This document shows positions 1-13,729 of a stretch of 64,000 nucleotides of DNA, piece after piece. This stretch comes from Phycomyces blakesleeanus NRRL 1555(-). Its lineage: Eukaryota; Mucoromycota; Mucoromycetes; Mucorales; Phycomycetaceae. How positions within the stretch are numbered: position 1 is the stretch's first letter; each line of letters begins with the position of its first letter. The notes under the pieces were generated by a model, which saw only the letters and a program-made list of their open reading frames with translations, searched no databases and was not told the origin of the DNA. The stretch is from positions 1,023,545 to 1,087,544 of the forward strand of contig NW_017265147.1 in assembly GCF_001638985.1 (NCBI RefSeq), read 5' to 3'. The position numbers and the translations under genes are program-made.

Positions 1-201
1 TTTTCTTTATATTAGACTTTTCTCTTACTCTTACACACACACACACATATATATATATATAAATGAATGTATGAATTGAATGAACATGTTCAATGTAATC
101 ATGCCAATGTCAATTCATTATACGTCTATTACAATTTCTACCTCTCACACCGTATGCATATTTGTGCTCTGAACCAATCTATCTATCTATTGGTCTTGTA
201 G

Positions 202-1447
202 CTTCGATTGTATTTGTGGACAACTTTTGGCCGGCCTCGCACCCATCTGTTCTTAATAACCCCAGTTTTCTGTCGGCTGCTTTGGCATTAGCCTCGGGTG
301 TTCTCTTGTTTTCTTCTCTGTCAACCTTACTGCCGGCCTCTCGTGCTCATCTCAAGAATGATTTTTTTGTGTACGCGAGTTATTTCCTAGGTGTCTGCCT
401 GACCTTGACACTTACGTACGTCATTCAGTTTATTGCACCGGATGCAATTCATTCTTGCCATGGTGAGACAGACAGCAAGGCTAATGAGGAAACTGGTCTG
501 AATGGATCGCATTCGAACACAAGAACTAAGAGCCAAAAGATAAAGTCAGGTGGCACTTATGGAATAATGACGACTGAGATTATATCACAGCAACAAGAGC
601 GAGAAGAAGAAGAAGAAGAAGAAGAAGAAGAAGAAGAAGAAGAAGATGAACAAAAGATGGCGCGTGAATATTTTACAACTGGGATACAAACAGCTACGGC
701 TATTGTGGTGCACAAGTTTCCAGAGGGGTTGATTATGTTTGTATCTAGTCAAGCATCTCCTCAACTGGGGTTGAATGTTGCGATTGCGGTCTGTATTCAT
801 AATCTGATCGAGGGGTTTATGATTGCCTTGCCTCTCTATCTTGCCACCCAATCTCGCCGGTCTGCATTCGGATATGCAGCACTCTTGGGTGGACTATCAC
901 AACCGATCGGAGCACTGGTGGGAATGATGGCCATCCATGGTGTGAATGAGGAAAAGGAAGATTGTGTTTTTGGGATAATTTTTGGGGTTGTGAGTGGGAT
1001 GATGTCGTTTATTGCAGTTCAAGTAAGTAAATTAAATTAAGGTAAATTAAAGTAAATTAAATTATATAAAAATAAAAATAAAGTAGAACACACCCTATTC
1101 ATACATTTTGTTACTTGATTTTATTTTATTTTATTTTTTTTGAAATACATAAAAATTATAATAATAATAATAATAGTAAGAATTTTTATTCAATAATTCA
1201 ATCAGACAAATCATTCATAAAACTAATATACAACTCACATGTATATTAAGAATATTACTGTTACTGTTACTGTTATTTATCTACAATTTACCTACAATTT
1301 CCTTTTTAATATATTTAGAGTATGCTGCCACAGGCTATCAAACTAGACACAGATCACCGTTTTGTTGCGCCTTTTTTCTTTATCGGTATCTTTTTGATCG
1401 GTTTAGCTTCGTTGCTCAAGACAGCATCAACACCAGCAGCGGGATGA
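202..1447 (+). CDS. ZIP-family zinc transporter (ZRT3/GufA-like), 5' partial
   Basis: Likely moves Zn2+ (or related metals) into the cytosol across a vacuolar or other internal membrane. Exons read as 202-1022 and 1319-1447; the intron starts GTAAGT and ends TTTAG, and the frame joins without a break. The visible protein has about 7 hydrophobic segments. The two metal-site helices carry HKFPEG (around 709-726) and HNLIEG (around 799-816), the paired His/Glu signatures of ZIP transmembrane helices 4 and 5. Between helices lies an acidic loop with a run of about 15 Glu encoded by a GAA repeat (603-645), in the place where ZIP proteins usually have a His-rich loop. The second exon gives the last helix and a short tail ending at TGA 1445-1447. 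The 5' end is missing: the sequence before 202 looks like an intron ending TTGTAG at 196-201, so the true start lies left of the window. The family is certain; the ZRT3-type subgroup is inferred. Confidence 0.85.
603..645 (+). repeat. GAA trinucleotide repeat encoding poly-Glu
   Basis: About 14 near-perfect GAA units inside the ZIP transporter coding sequence, translating to an acidic loop between transmembrane segments. The length is likely polymorphic between strains. Confidence 0.9.
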
Positions 1448-2226
1448 CCCTTATTTTTTGTGGTCCTGCATTGGTCATTATTATAAATTGGATTGTTATT
1501 TTCTTACATATTTTGTTGTTGTTGTTGTTATCACTGTAGATTCTTACACCAATACATACACACAATTACATAGTTACATAATTAGATAGATAATAGTCAT
1601 CATAGTAAAATTACAGCCTTATTTACTTATTCACTATTATTGTTATTTGGTAATAAAATAAGAATATACTTCATGTAAAATATGAAAGAAAAAGTGCAAT
1701 ATTTTCTGTTGTTGTTTTTTGTTGTTTTTTCTTTTGATTGAAACAAGTAAATAGTAGCACTAGTCCAATATTAGACTCAAAAGCAGTAGTGGTTAGTCGT
1801 ACTAACAGTAAAAGTATATAGTAGAGTTAAAAGATCAAGAAACGCCCCTCACCCTCTTTTTTTATATATAAATAAATAAAGAATATTTATATAATATACT
1901 ATATAAATAAAAAAAAAATATTTATTTATTTAATTATTTAAAAAACGTCTCTGGAAAACAAAAAAAATCAAAAAAATCAAATCTCTCCTTCTTCTTTCAC
2001 TTTTTTTTTTATTAATTTAACTTGCACTGGTACAACAACCTATAAAAGGATTATATCTTCTTTCATTTGTTATTGTTATCTTACCAGCCAATAAATATCT
2101 ATAATATATATATATATTCTTGATTCCTTATGCTTTGATTCATTCGACCTACCTACAAAATATAAACATATTTATATATATATATATATATATATCTATC
2201 TATCTATCTATCTATCTATATATAAA
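1448..2226. other. Intergenic, AT-rich
   Basis: The 779 bases between the ZIP stop and the kinase start hold no supportable ORF. They contain A/T homopolymers, AATAAA-like motifs that could serve 3' end formation, and TA and CTAT microsatellites at about 2172-2220 just before the kinase ATG. Confidence 0.7.
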
Positions 2227-5626
<3,400 letters not shown>

Positions 5627-6832
5627 CCTGCATATAAATATCTTTATTATATATTCACCGTTGTTATTATTTCTATCATCATCATCACCATCACCATCAT
5701 TTTTTATATATATACCTCTTTAACATCATCACCAGCATCATCACTGTCTTTATCACCATACTCATCACAATCTTCTTTATTTATTTATTTATTTATTTGC
5801 TTATCTATATATCGATTTCTTTATCTACCTAAATATCTATCTAAATATTTAAATATCTGTTCATCATTTATCATTTATTATATTTTGTGTTATTATAAAT
5901 TCTATCAAATTATTTTGATACAATTTGTAACACTTTTTTTTTCTTAAAAAAATAATAAGATGGCATCATCCTTTACAGACATTTCTTTCTTCTTTACTTC
6001 TTTAGATTTGTACCATTATTTATATTCTGTATTTTGTACTTATATTTGAAGCAAAATACACCAAAATTGTAACATATCTTTTATTCTATTTATTTATTTA
6101 TTTAAATTTGTAACTTTTTCTACTTCTTGTAACCTGAATGATGATTATGGTTATTTAAAGAGCACAATAAACAAATATCTCATTTTCTTTATTTCTTTAT
6201 TTCTTTGTGTTTGACACAAGAATATCCAAAAAAAAAAAAAAGATTCAAAGGGGGTGAATAAGATTCTTTGGTTTTGATTCTCGGGAAACCTACAATTAGA
6301 AAAAAAAATAGCAAATTAAAATTATATATATATATATGGATAAATAGATATATTAAGGATTCAGGTACAAAACTAACCTTTTAATTGTAGCAAAACTCTA
6401 TCCAATTCTTATTTTATTGATTTATTTAGGGTACATTTATATAATGGTACATTTGCTATGTAGTGTTACAATTACATGGCTCTAAACAAAATAAGGATAT
6501 ACTAAGTTTGGGTCTTTATGTAAAGTAGCATTTACACAATATGCAACCCACCACAAAAGTACTATATCTATTTAACACATTTGAATATATTATATTATAA
6601 TTCATTATACTATTGTACTATGCTATAATAGGCTCGTGAGAAAGGAGACAAGATGTATGGCGAGGGAGGGGAAATGGTACACAATTTAATAGATAAAAAA
6701 AAAAGGGAGAAAAAGAATACAGAAAAATTTTACCTACAATTTAGACTATTACTTGTTAAACAGTTTTGAACAAATTCTGCGAGAAAAGCCATAGATGATC
6801 AACTATTAATTTCTTACCATTTTCCAGCCAAA

Positions 6833-6876
<44 letters not shown>

Positions 6877-7857
6877 TATCAGAAATTAGCAATTAGCAAT
6901 TAGCAATTAGCAATTAGTCTTTAGCGTTTAGCGTTTAGCGTTTAGTGTTTAGTTTTGGTGCTATTCTTTTATACACAGACAAAAGACACTAGAAGATTCC
7001 TTGGGAAAAAAAAAGGATAAACAAAATTTATTATATCAGATATTCATCATCTTTCGTCAGTTATTCAGGTAGTTAACCAGCCACTCAACCAACCATAGAA
7101 AGAAAGAAAAGGTATTATTATATATTGGGGGGTTATTTTGTGTTAAAGAAAGAAAACTCGGAAGACTAAGCTGATTTGTAAGGCTTATGTTAATTAATTA
7201 TCCAATATTTTTCTTCTTATGCTAGTATTGTCTTTAAGCACAAATAAAGCTAAAGATGTATAGATTTGTGTATAAGATTTAAATGGACCAAATGCTGGTA
7301 ACAGTAAGAATCTTATATGGTCTTTTATAAGAGTACAATGTGCCAATTAATCAATGGATAGCATAGAATGGGTCTATCTTTGTATTACTATTAACAAGTT
7401 GCACTCAATTAAATAACAATTAATAAACCCTCACTTGAACTTGAGCTCAAACTCAAAATACTTCCACAAAACAAAGAAACAAGTCAATAATGTATTGTAC
7501 TTTGTGAATTTCATACTTCATTTTCCAAAAAAAAAAAAACCCCCCAATATTTAGAATAAAAACAATTTGATAATAAAGCACAGTTTAAACGTTCATTATT
7601 TTTTGAAACAGAAAGAAAAACAGAGAATTATGCATATATTGTATTTCAACCCAAAGTCCAAAAGTCTACCCTAAAGACACACCAAGATTGGCAAGATACT
7701 ATCATATTTTTTGTGAACATGCGTGTTCTTTAATATTATATTTCTTTAAAGAATATGTCTTTTTTTTTATATATATCTAATTATATTAATCTATCTATTT
7801 ACATATCTAATTAACCACAGCTTGTTTCCAAGTCATTTATCCCCCTCCCCTCAATCT
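5627..7857. other. Intergenic between convergent genes
   Basis: 2.2 kb of AT-rich DNA between the 3' ends of the kinase (+) and the SMCR8-like gene (-). There is no ORF with family resemblance. It contains several AATAAA motifs, A/T runs, a TA microsatellite at about 6847-6872 and two adjacent heptamer arrays at 6884-6951. Confidence 0.7.
6884..6951. repeat. Two adjoining 7-bp tandem arrays
   Basis: About five copies of ATTAGCA run straight into about four copies of TTTAGCG, the last degenerating to TTTAGTG. Both share a TTAGC core, so the second array may have arisen from the first. They lie in the 3' intergenic space and show no coding role. Confidence 0.85.
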
Positions 7858-9692
7858 TTAGCTTGAAAAAAAAATCGGGTTTTTACAACTTACCACTACA
7901 ATGGTCTGATCATCGCCATATACCCTCAGCTTCTCCTGTAAGAATCTTCTGCCTTGCTTTTCCATCGATGACAAACTATCCATCTGCTCATCCTCGGATT
8001 GCAAAGACCGTCGGCTACAACTTCTCACTCGCCTCATGTCCTCTTCAACTTCATCACTGCTACTATCATCAGACGAACTTTGGGAGTCCAATACTACCGT
8101 TTGATGCTCACTGCTCTTTATCTGTTGTTTTTGTTTATCTTGCTGCTGCTGCTGTGGTTGCTGTGGTTGCTGTGATTGCTGTGATTGCTGACTAGTTTCA
8201 GCAGCAGACCCTTCACTGCATGCATCACTTGGCCTCCGTCTTGGTTTTGCAGGACTGAAAGGAAACCAGTTCATGTCAGCTATAGTTAATGGTCTAGACT
8301 GTTGTTGATGTTGATGTTGTTGCTGTTGCTGTTGCTGCTGCTGCTGCTGTTGTTGTTGATGTTGATGATTATGATATTGTTGCTGATTATAGTGCTGTTC
8401 ATATTGAAAGGTGTGGGGTGTGATTGTAATCTCATTTTCATCCGAAAACGACTTTTCCTCTTCTTCTTCCTCTTCTTCATCGTCGTCTTCAGTTCCTTCT
8501 CCTCCCTCTTCTGTGCCCGGAAACTGATTAAGGATGTGCCGATGTAAAGATGAAAATGTCGGGTGTGTAAATTCTGACTGACTTTCTCGTTGCTCTATCC
8601 GGTTGAGATAGTTCATTATTCGCCTCACACTCCACTTTCTCCCGAGCTCATTCTCAGAGTCGGACGGCATGTCCTCTTTAGAGTGTGGTGTAGTTGGTTC
8701 AGACGTCAGAGGGCTCTGAGGATCGTCGTCTGTCATTCCACGACCATTTACAAACATATGATGGTACACATATGCCTTGAGTCCAATGCTTATAAACACA
8801 GTGTGGAGATAAGCCAAATAAGCTCCATCTGACTACCAAATGAAATGGTTTTGTAAGATGTGTGTACACCAATATCAATATCTTATCAGTAATGTTATGT
8901 CTGTGTTTGTAGATTTCACTTACAGAATAGAACGGAAGTTGCTCCAGTAGCTGATTGATCCACCGACCATCAAGGTAAAGTGGACTGGTTACAAGATTTC
9001 CTTGTTGATGTTGAGATACGGCATCTATATCCAGGCAGCTTATATCGAGCCGATAAACACTGGCATCTAGATTATCTCGATCTGTACCAACTAGCTTTAT
9101 AGACCCTAGATTTTCATCTGTCAAACGTGTGCTAACAAACCAACTGTCCACTCGATGATGCTGTCTCGAATGCCCAGGAACAAATACGGAGAGGGCCTCG
9201 ACCACTTCCTTCACTTGACTATGCACAAAGAAAATTAGCAATTAACACTAATAAGTTCATCTAAATATCTTTCAAAAGAAAAGACAGAAACATGTTGTAC
9301 ACGCAAAACTCACCTCTTGCTTTCCAAATGACCAATAATCACAACAGGCCTGCCCGTCATGAGAGAAAAAATCACATGGTGAATGGCATGCCCAAAGGTC
9401 CTGCAGACATCCAGTAGTCGCTGTTCACCAAGTCCTCCCTTTCCGCCTTCCCAAAGGCGGGCCGTCTCTAGCTGGATGGGGAAGAAGTCCGAGTTGGGCT
9501 CCGAAGCTACCCTCTGTCGTTTCTCACGATGGTTTTGCGGGACTTGGTCTGCACTAGCGGATCGACTGGCAAACGAAGTATCACCAAAGTAAGAGTCTAC
9601 AACCCATTTTTGATTAGCCGGAGATTTTTCCAAGCTGATAATAATAAAATCATAATTACATATATCAAAGTTAATATTCTTTCTTCAACCAT

Positions 9693-9726
<34 letters not shown>

Positions 9727-11940
9727 TTGTAATGGTGTTGCCATAATTTACATTCTTGGACTTGGGTTGTTTAGATTCAGGACAAAAAGTCTGCCGACTG
9801 AAATTGCAGATTCCAATGGATCTACACAATCTGCTTCTTCTTCTTCTACATCCAAGACTACACTGCTGCGACCCATATCATTCACTATCGAAGTGGTATA
9901 AGCAATTGCCTCCGAGTACATATCGTGCGCAATTGCGCTCGCAAACGACCGTTGTTGTTTAGAAGACGTTGTAAATTGAGGTGTTATAATTGAGACAAGT
10001 GGTATAACAGTCGTCTGTGGTAAGCTATGTTTCTTCTTGCCCTTTTGGCGTGGTTGGAATATCGGGTCAGGCTCTTGGCACAGCTGAGCTAGTGATCTGA
10101 GTTTGCGTTCAAAGTGAGGTACTGGATACAGTGTATCAATGCACCGTGGCTAACAGAACAGATCTTATCACTTGCTGTTGCTCCCACAACAATCACCCTC
10201 TTTTCTTTCTTTCTTTCTCTTTCTTTATCACAAAACAAGTACATTTTTCTTCTTCTTTCCTTTTTTGCTTTGGTACTTGTAACTTGCCTCATAGTTATCG
10301 GTCTCGGTGTCAGTCTCTGAAAAATAAGACTCTATCCGACTTGATCGCTTTGTACCCACACTACTGTTTTCAGTATCATCAGCAGCCTCCGAGTCTTCAG
10401 TTTCTACATCCGATGTATCCATCGGACTAGTACTGCTACCACCATCCGTGGACTTTAGTGACAATTGGATTTCGGCCGATTGAGCCAATGAGGCCTCTTG
10501 GTTTTGTGCCGTTTCTCCTTCATCGCGTGCCAATTGTGCCGCGTATGATTCAACTGTGTCCATCATCAGGCGTGTGCTAGTTATAGCTTGTTGGACAGCC
10601 TTTATAGAAAGACATGGTTTGTGATTCTCACATGGAGAATCGGCCTGTTGTGATTTTGATGGTGATTGTTGCTGTTGCTGTTGTTGTTGCTGTTGTTGCA
10701 GTATATGATTTCCATCATTTTCAAGGTTTTGCTTGGTGTGTTCAAGATCCAAAAAACGATGCTTCAAGTCTAGTGCAAAGTTTGAAAAATTTCCAATCTT
10801 CATCAATCGGGATACCTAATTGTCATATACACCAATTGTTACAATATTTGAGATCCATTATATTCTTGTTGCTTTCTTTATAATAATGTATTTGCCATTG
10901 ATCTACAAATTTATCAAAAAAAAAAAAGAAAAATAAATAAAAAACAAACAAACAAATACCTCATTGAATCTATCCATAAATTCTTCAAAGCGTAACACAA
11001 TTTTGTCTGGATCACGACTGATGTATGAAAGGGCAACGGGGTGAACATATCCTCGTGCATGAATATCAAATAGTGTCAAATGGTGTGTCTAAAGCAGTTT
11101 TAGAAATTTATATATAAATAGGTAAAAAAAAAAATCAAGCTTACAAAGGCATAGAATCTTTGGTCGACATCTGTTGAATATACTTGAGTATCGTCTGGTA
11201 TAGAGAACATACAACCAGTGTCGGTGGATTCAGAATCAAATAAGAATGCGGCTTCGTCTTGACTATGTAATAAGATCATAGTAATAGTGTTATTGTTGTT
11301 GTCTTTGTCGTTATTATAGTTTGTTTTTTTTTTCTACATCACATGGTGACCCTTACATGTCATCCACACCTCGGTCGATTGATACTACTCGGAGTGCAAA
11401 TGCATGGAAATCGAAATGGGAAAGTCCAAGAGCACTGAGATGGTCATTCAGACCTGGTGAGATTGCTTCATTAGATGTTGTCTTTGCATAGCCATGCTTC
11501 AAATCGAGGTATGTAGACTCTGCTACAACTGCAAGCGGAAGAGGACCTTCAAGCTCCGAAAACTCACTAATCAAGACAAAGTCTCGATAGTCATGAGAGG
11601 AATCTGAGAGAACTTGATTACTCCACCAGCAATTGAGGTTTGCGTCTGGACTAGAAGGAGGTCTATAATGCCAATAAGAAGTATTGTTAATAATGGTAAA
11701 TAGTTAAATACACTGTATAGTATAGGTTGGAAAGAAGCTAGTCTACAAACAGACAGGCAGGTAAAGAGACTGATATTTGTATGTGTATGTGTATTTGTAT
11801 GTGTATTTGTATATTTGTATATTTGTATGTATGTATGTATGTATGTATGTATGTATGTGTATAAATAATAAAATACAATAAGAAAGAAACTGCATTTACG
11901 GTAAAGCCTGTGCACGGTCTTCCTTCTCCTGTGCCATCAT
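7858..11940 (-). CDS. SMCR8-like protein (FLCN/SMCR8 longin-DENN family)
   Basis: Nine exons read on the minus strand: 11900-11940, 11357-11662, 11145-11262, 10960-11088, 10288-10815, 9752-10149, 9314-9634, 8924-9218, 7858-8832, for 1036 aa. The N-terminal longin-like part has DFVLISEFSELEGPLPL and HAFALRVVSIDR, then DIHARGYVHPVALSYISRD, which matches the FLCN/SMCR8 pattern of a 'D-ARG' strand followed by a YIS strand. A helical stretch with MKIGNFSNFALDLKHRFLDL follows, as in SMCR8. The C-terminal DENN-like half contains GHAIHHVIFSLMTGRPVVI and a further strand-helix block ending near 8740. The rest is disordered, with poly-Gln at about 8303-8360 and an acidic run. In animals SMCR8 with C9orf72 and WDR41 forms an Arf/Rab GAP complex acting in autophagy and lysosome signalling. 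The start is the first of two adjacent ATGs (11935-11940). The fifth intron has a GC donor. Folliculin (Lst7) is the alternative, but the motifs favour SMCR8. Confidence 0.8.
8303..8370 (-). repeat. CAG/CAA repeat encoding poly-Gln
   Basis: A mixed glutamine-codon tract inside the last exon of the SMCR8-like gene. The opposite strand reads as poly-Leu, which explains the spurious plus-strand ORF there. Confidence 0.9.
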
Positions 11941-12108
11941 GTACAAGTTGAGAACGGAGGACAGAGGAAACAAACAAGTGCTAAACAATAGACTAGGTAA
12001 CGCTTAAATACCAGTGTTCAATTCAAATAAGCCACTGATGCCTGTCCGTTCTTGATTCAATGAGACTATAACTTTAGCTTTCCAAACTATTTTTACCCCC
12101 CCCCCCCC

Positions 12109-12141
<33 letters not shown>

Positions 12142-12436
12142 CCTCTCTTTCTCCCTCCATCTCTCTAAATGCTATGATTATTCAACTCAACAATTCAACT
12201 CAACCCAAATCTACTTGTTCATTCTTAGCCGACAATTATTATTAAGAAGAAAAAGAAGTCAAAGGCCTTTGCACATAAATATATTAGCCTCTTCTTGTAC
12301 TTTATCACAGCCTCTTTATTACCATTATTATAATGATACTGTTAATGATAATTTTGATATATGATATATGATTTGGGGTAGCACAAACAGGTCGATACAA
12401 TGCATAGTAAAAGTTGATTATTTTGGATTTTTTTTG
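11941..12436. other. Intergenic, promoter side of the SMCR8-like gene
   Basis: 496 bases between two minus-strand genes. A run of 14 C at about 12096-12109 continues into a CT/CTTT-rich tract to about 12168; read on the coding strand this is a GA-rich stretch upstream of the SMCR8-like start. No ORF is supported. Confidence 0.7.
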
Positions 12437-13195
12437 TTATTTTGATTTTTGGGCTGACGCATGACTCTTTGTATGCAATAATTGATGGGCAACATTAGTA
12501 GCTGCATGGCCTAGTTGTTGACGTAGTACCTCAGCTCGCTCGTCCACATCCTTTTCCGCCCAGACTAGCCACGGCCGAACAATTTGTCCATACAATAATT
12601 CAGCTCCCTTTAATATAATATGAAATATTATGGTAAGTTTAATGCAACTTAGCTATGAATATGATTTTGATCAGTTAATAAAAGAATAACAGAAACTTAC
12701 TCCAAACCATGGCATTGTTAGCCAAATAAAGAACACAAGTTTGAGTAATGAATAGAACGGAACCCAAAACAGAATCTGGTCGACTATTGACACACCAGTG
12801 TGAATAAATGCAGTTACGGTCCAATAGATCAGCCAGCGTTTGTCATCTTTTCTGGATGGTGCCTCGAGAGCCTTAAATGAAGCATAGGCTGTACCACACA
12901 CAACAACAACAACAATCCAAATATCCCCAAATACACAAAATGTATATTCAGCTTCGTGTTTATGTATTTTATTATTATCACTATTATTATTACCTGGGTA
13001 TACCCATGAAAGTAAACCGATGAGAATAGACCCCGCAAAATGAGCAACGGCAAGACTCACAAGGAGACCAAGCGTTCCAATCCTCCAGTATTTTCGGTTG
13101 ATCCCCGTGAGATTCTCAAGGGACTCCCAACACGAAAAGCCCTCTAGGAGACTAGTAAGATTCACAGGCACGGAGGTTGGATCCAGTACAGTCAT
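12437..13195 (-). CDS. YOP1: Yop1/REEP (TB2/DP1/HVA22) ER membrane-shaping protein
   Basis: Three exons on the minus strand: 12994-13195, 12888-12701 and 12607-12437, encoding 186 aa. The middle holds the TB2/DP1/HVA22 signature: LLSWVYPAYASFKALEAP, then a WLIYWTV segment, a membrane hairpin (FIHTGVSIVDQILFWVPFY) and the conserved LKLVFFIWLTMPWFGAELLY. A short amphipathic C-terminal helix follows (about residues 143-186). Yop1 proteins insert two hairpins in the ER membrane, help form tubules and bind Rab GTPases of the Ypt/Yip1 system. The first intron (12993-12889) is open in frame by chance, so a naive ORF reads through it; removing it restores the invariant YP-AY-SFKA-E motif. The start is the first ATG at 13195. 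Confidence 0.93.
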
Positions 13196-13729
13196 GATAA
13201 ATAAAATAAAAATTCAAATAAAGATATATATATATAAAAAGATGGAGTGAAAGAAGAAAGAGAAGAGAAAAAATTTAAGGACGTGCAGTTATTCCAAGTG
13301 CGTGAGAGTGTAAGTAGGTAAGTGGGTAAGTAGGTGGGTAGATGGGTAGGTAGGTAGATACGTCCGTGGCTGACATTCCAAGCCCTGTAACACCATGAAT
13401 AAAGATAACGTGCAGGTCAAAACAAAGGGGGGGGGGGATAGAAGAGGGAAAAATATGAAAATGATACTGGTACTAATAATAAAGATGATAGTTTAATGCA
13501 GGAGATTGAAGCAGAATAGGTGGGAAAATATAAATGAGATGAAGAGGGAGGCGGGAGAGGGATGTAGACTTCCAACATTGGTTCTTTGTTTTATTATTTA
13601 TTTTTGTCTTATTTATTTATTTATTTATTTATTGAAAGTACATACACGCACAAACACACGAACACACAGAACCATAAACAACTACACGCATAAGAAGGAA
13701 AGAAGGAAAGAAGGAAATAGAAATGGAAC
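13196..13729. other. Intergenic, upstream of Yop1 and downstream of the TBC gene
   Basis: 534 bases. It holds a GTAGGT-type short repeat at about 13311-13353, a run of nine or ten G near 13429, and ATTT repeats at about 13612-13634. Nothing coding is supported. Confidence 0.7.

Noticed and set aside
6884..6951. Telomere-like heptamers
   Set aside because: TTAGC cores differ from known fungal telomere units and the array is tiny and internal.
7840..7892. A possible extra intron near the end of the SMCR8-like gene (GTAAGT after ACC ATT GTA GTG)
   Set aside because: The nearest acceptor would give a 31-nt intron, too short; reading to the TAA at 7858 is simpler.
12889..12993. Reading straight through the first Yop1 intron as coding
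   Set aside because: The segment is open in frame, but removal restores the invariant YP-AY-SFKALE motif and it has GTAATA and TACAG ends.
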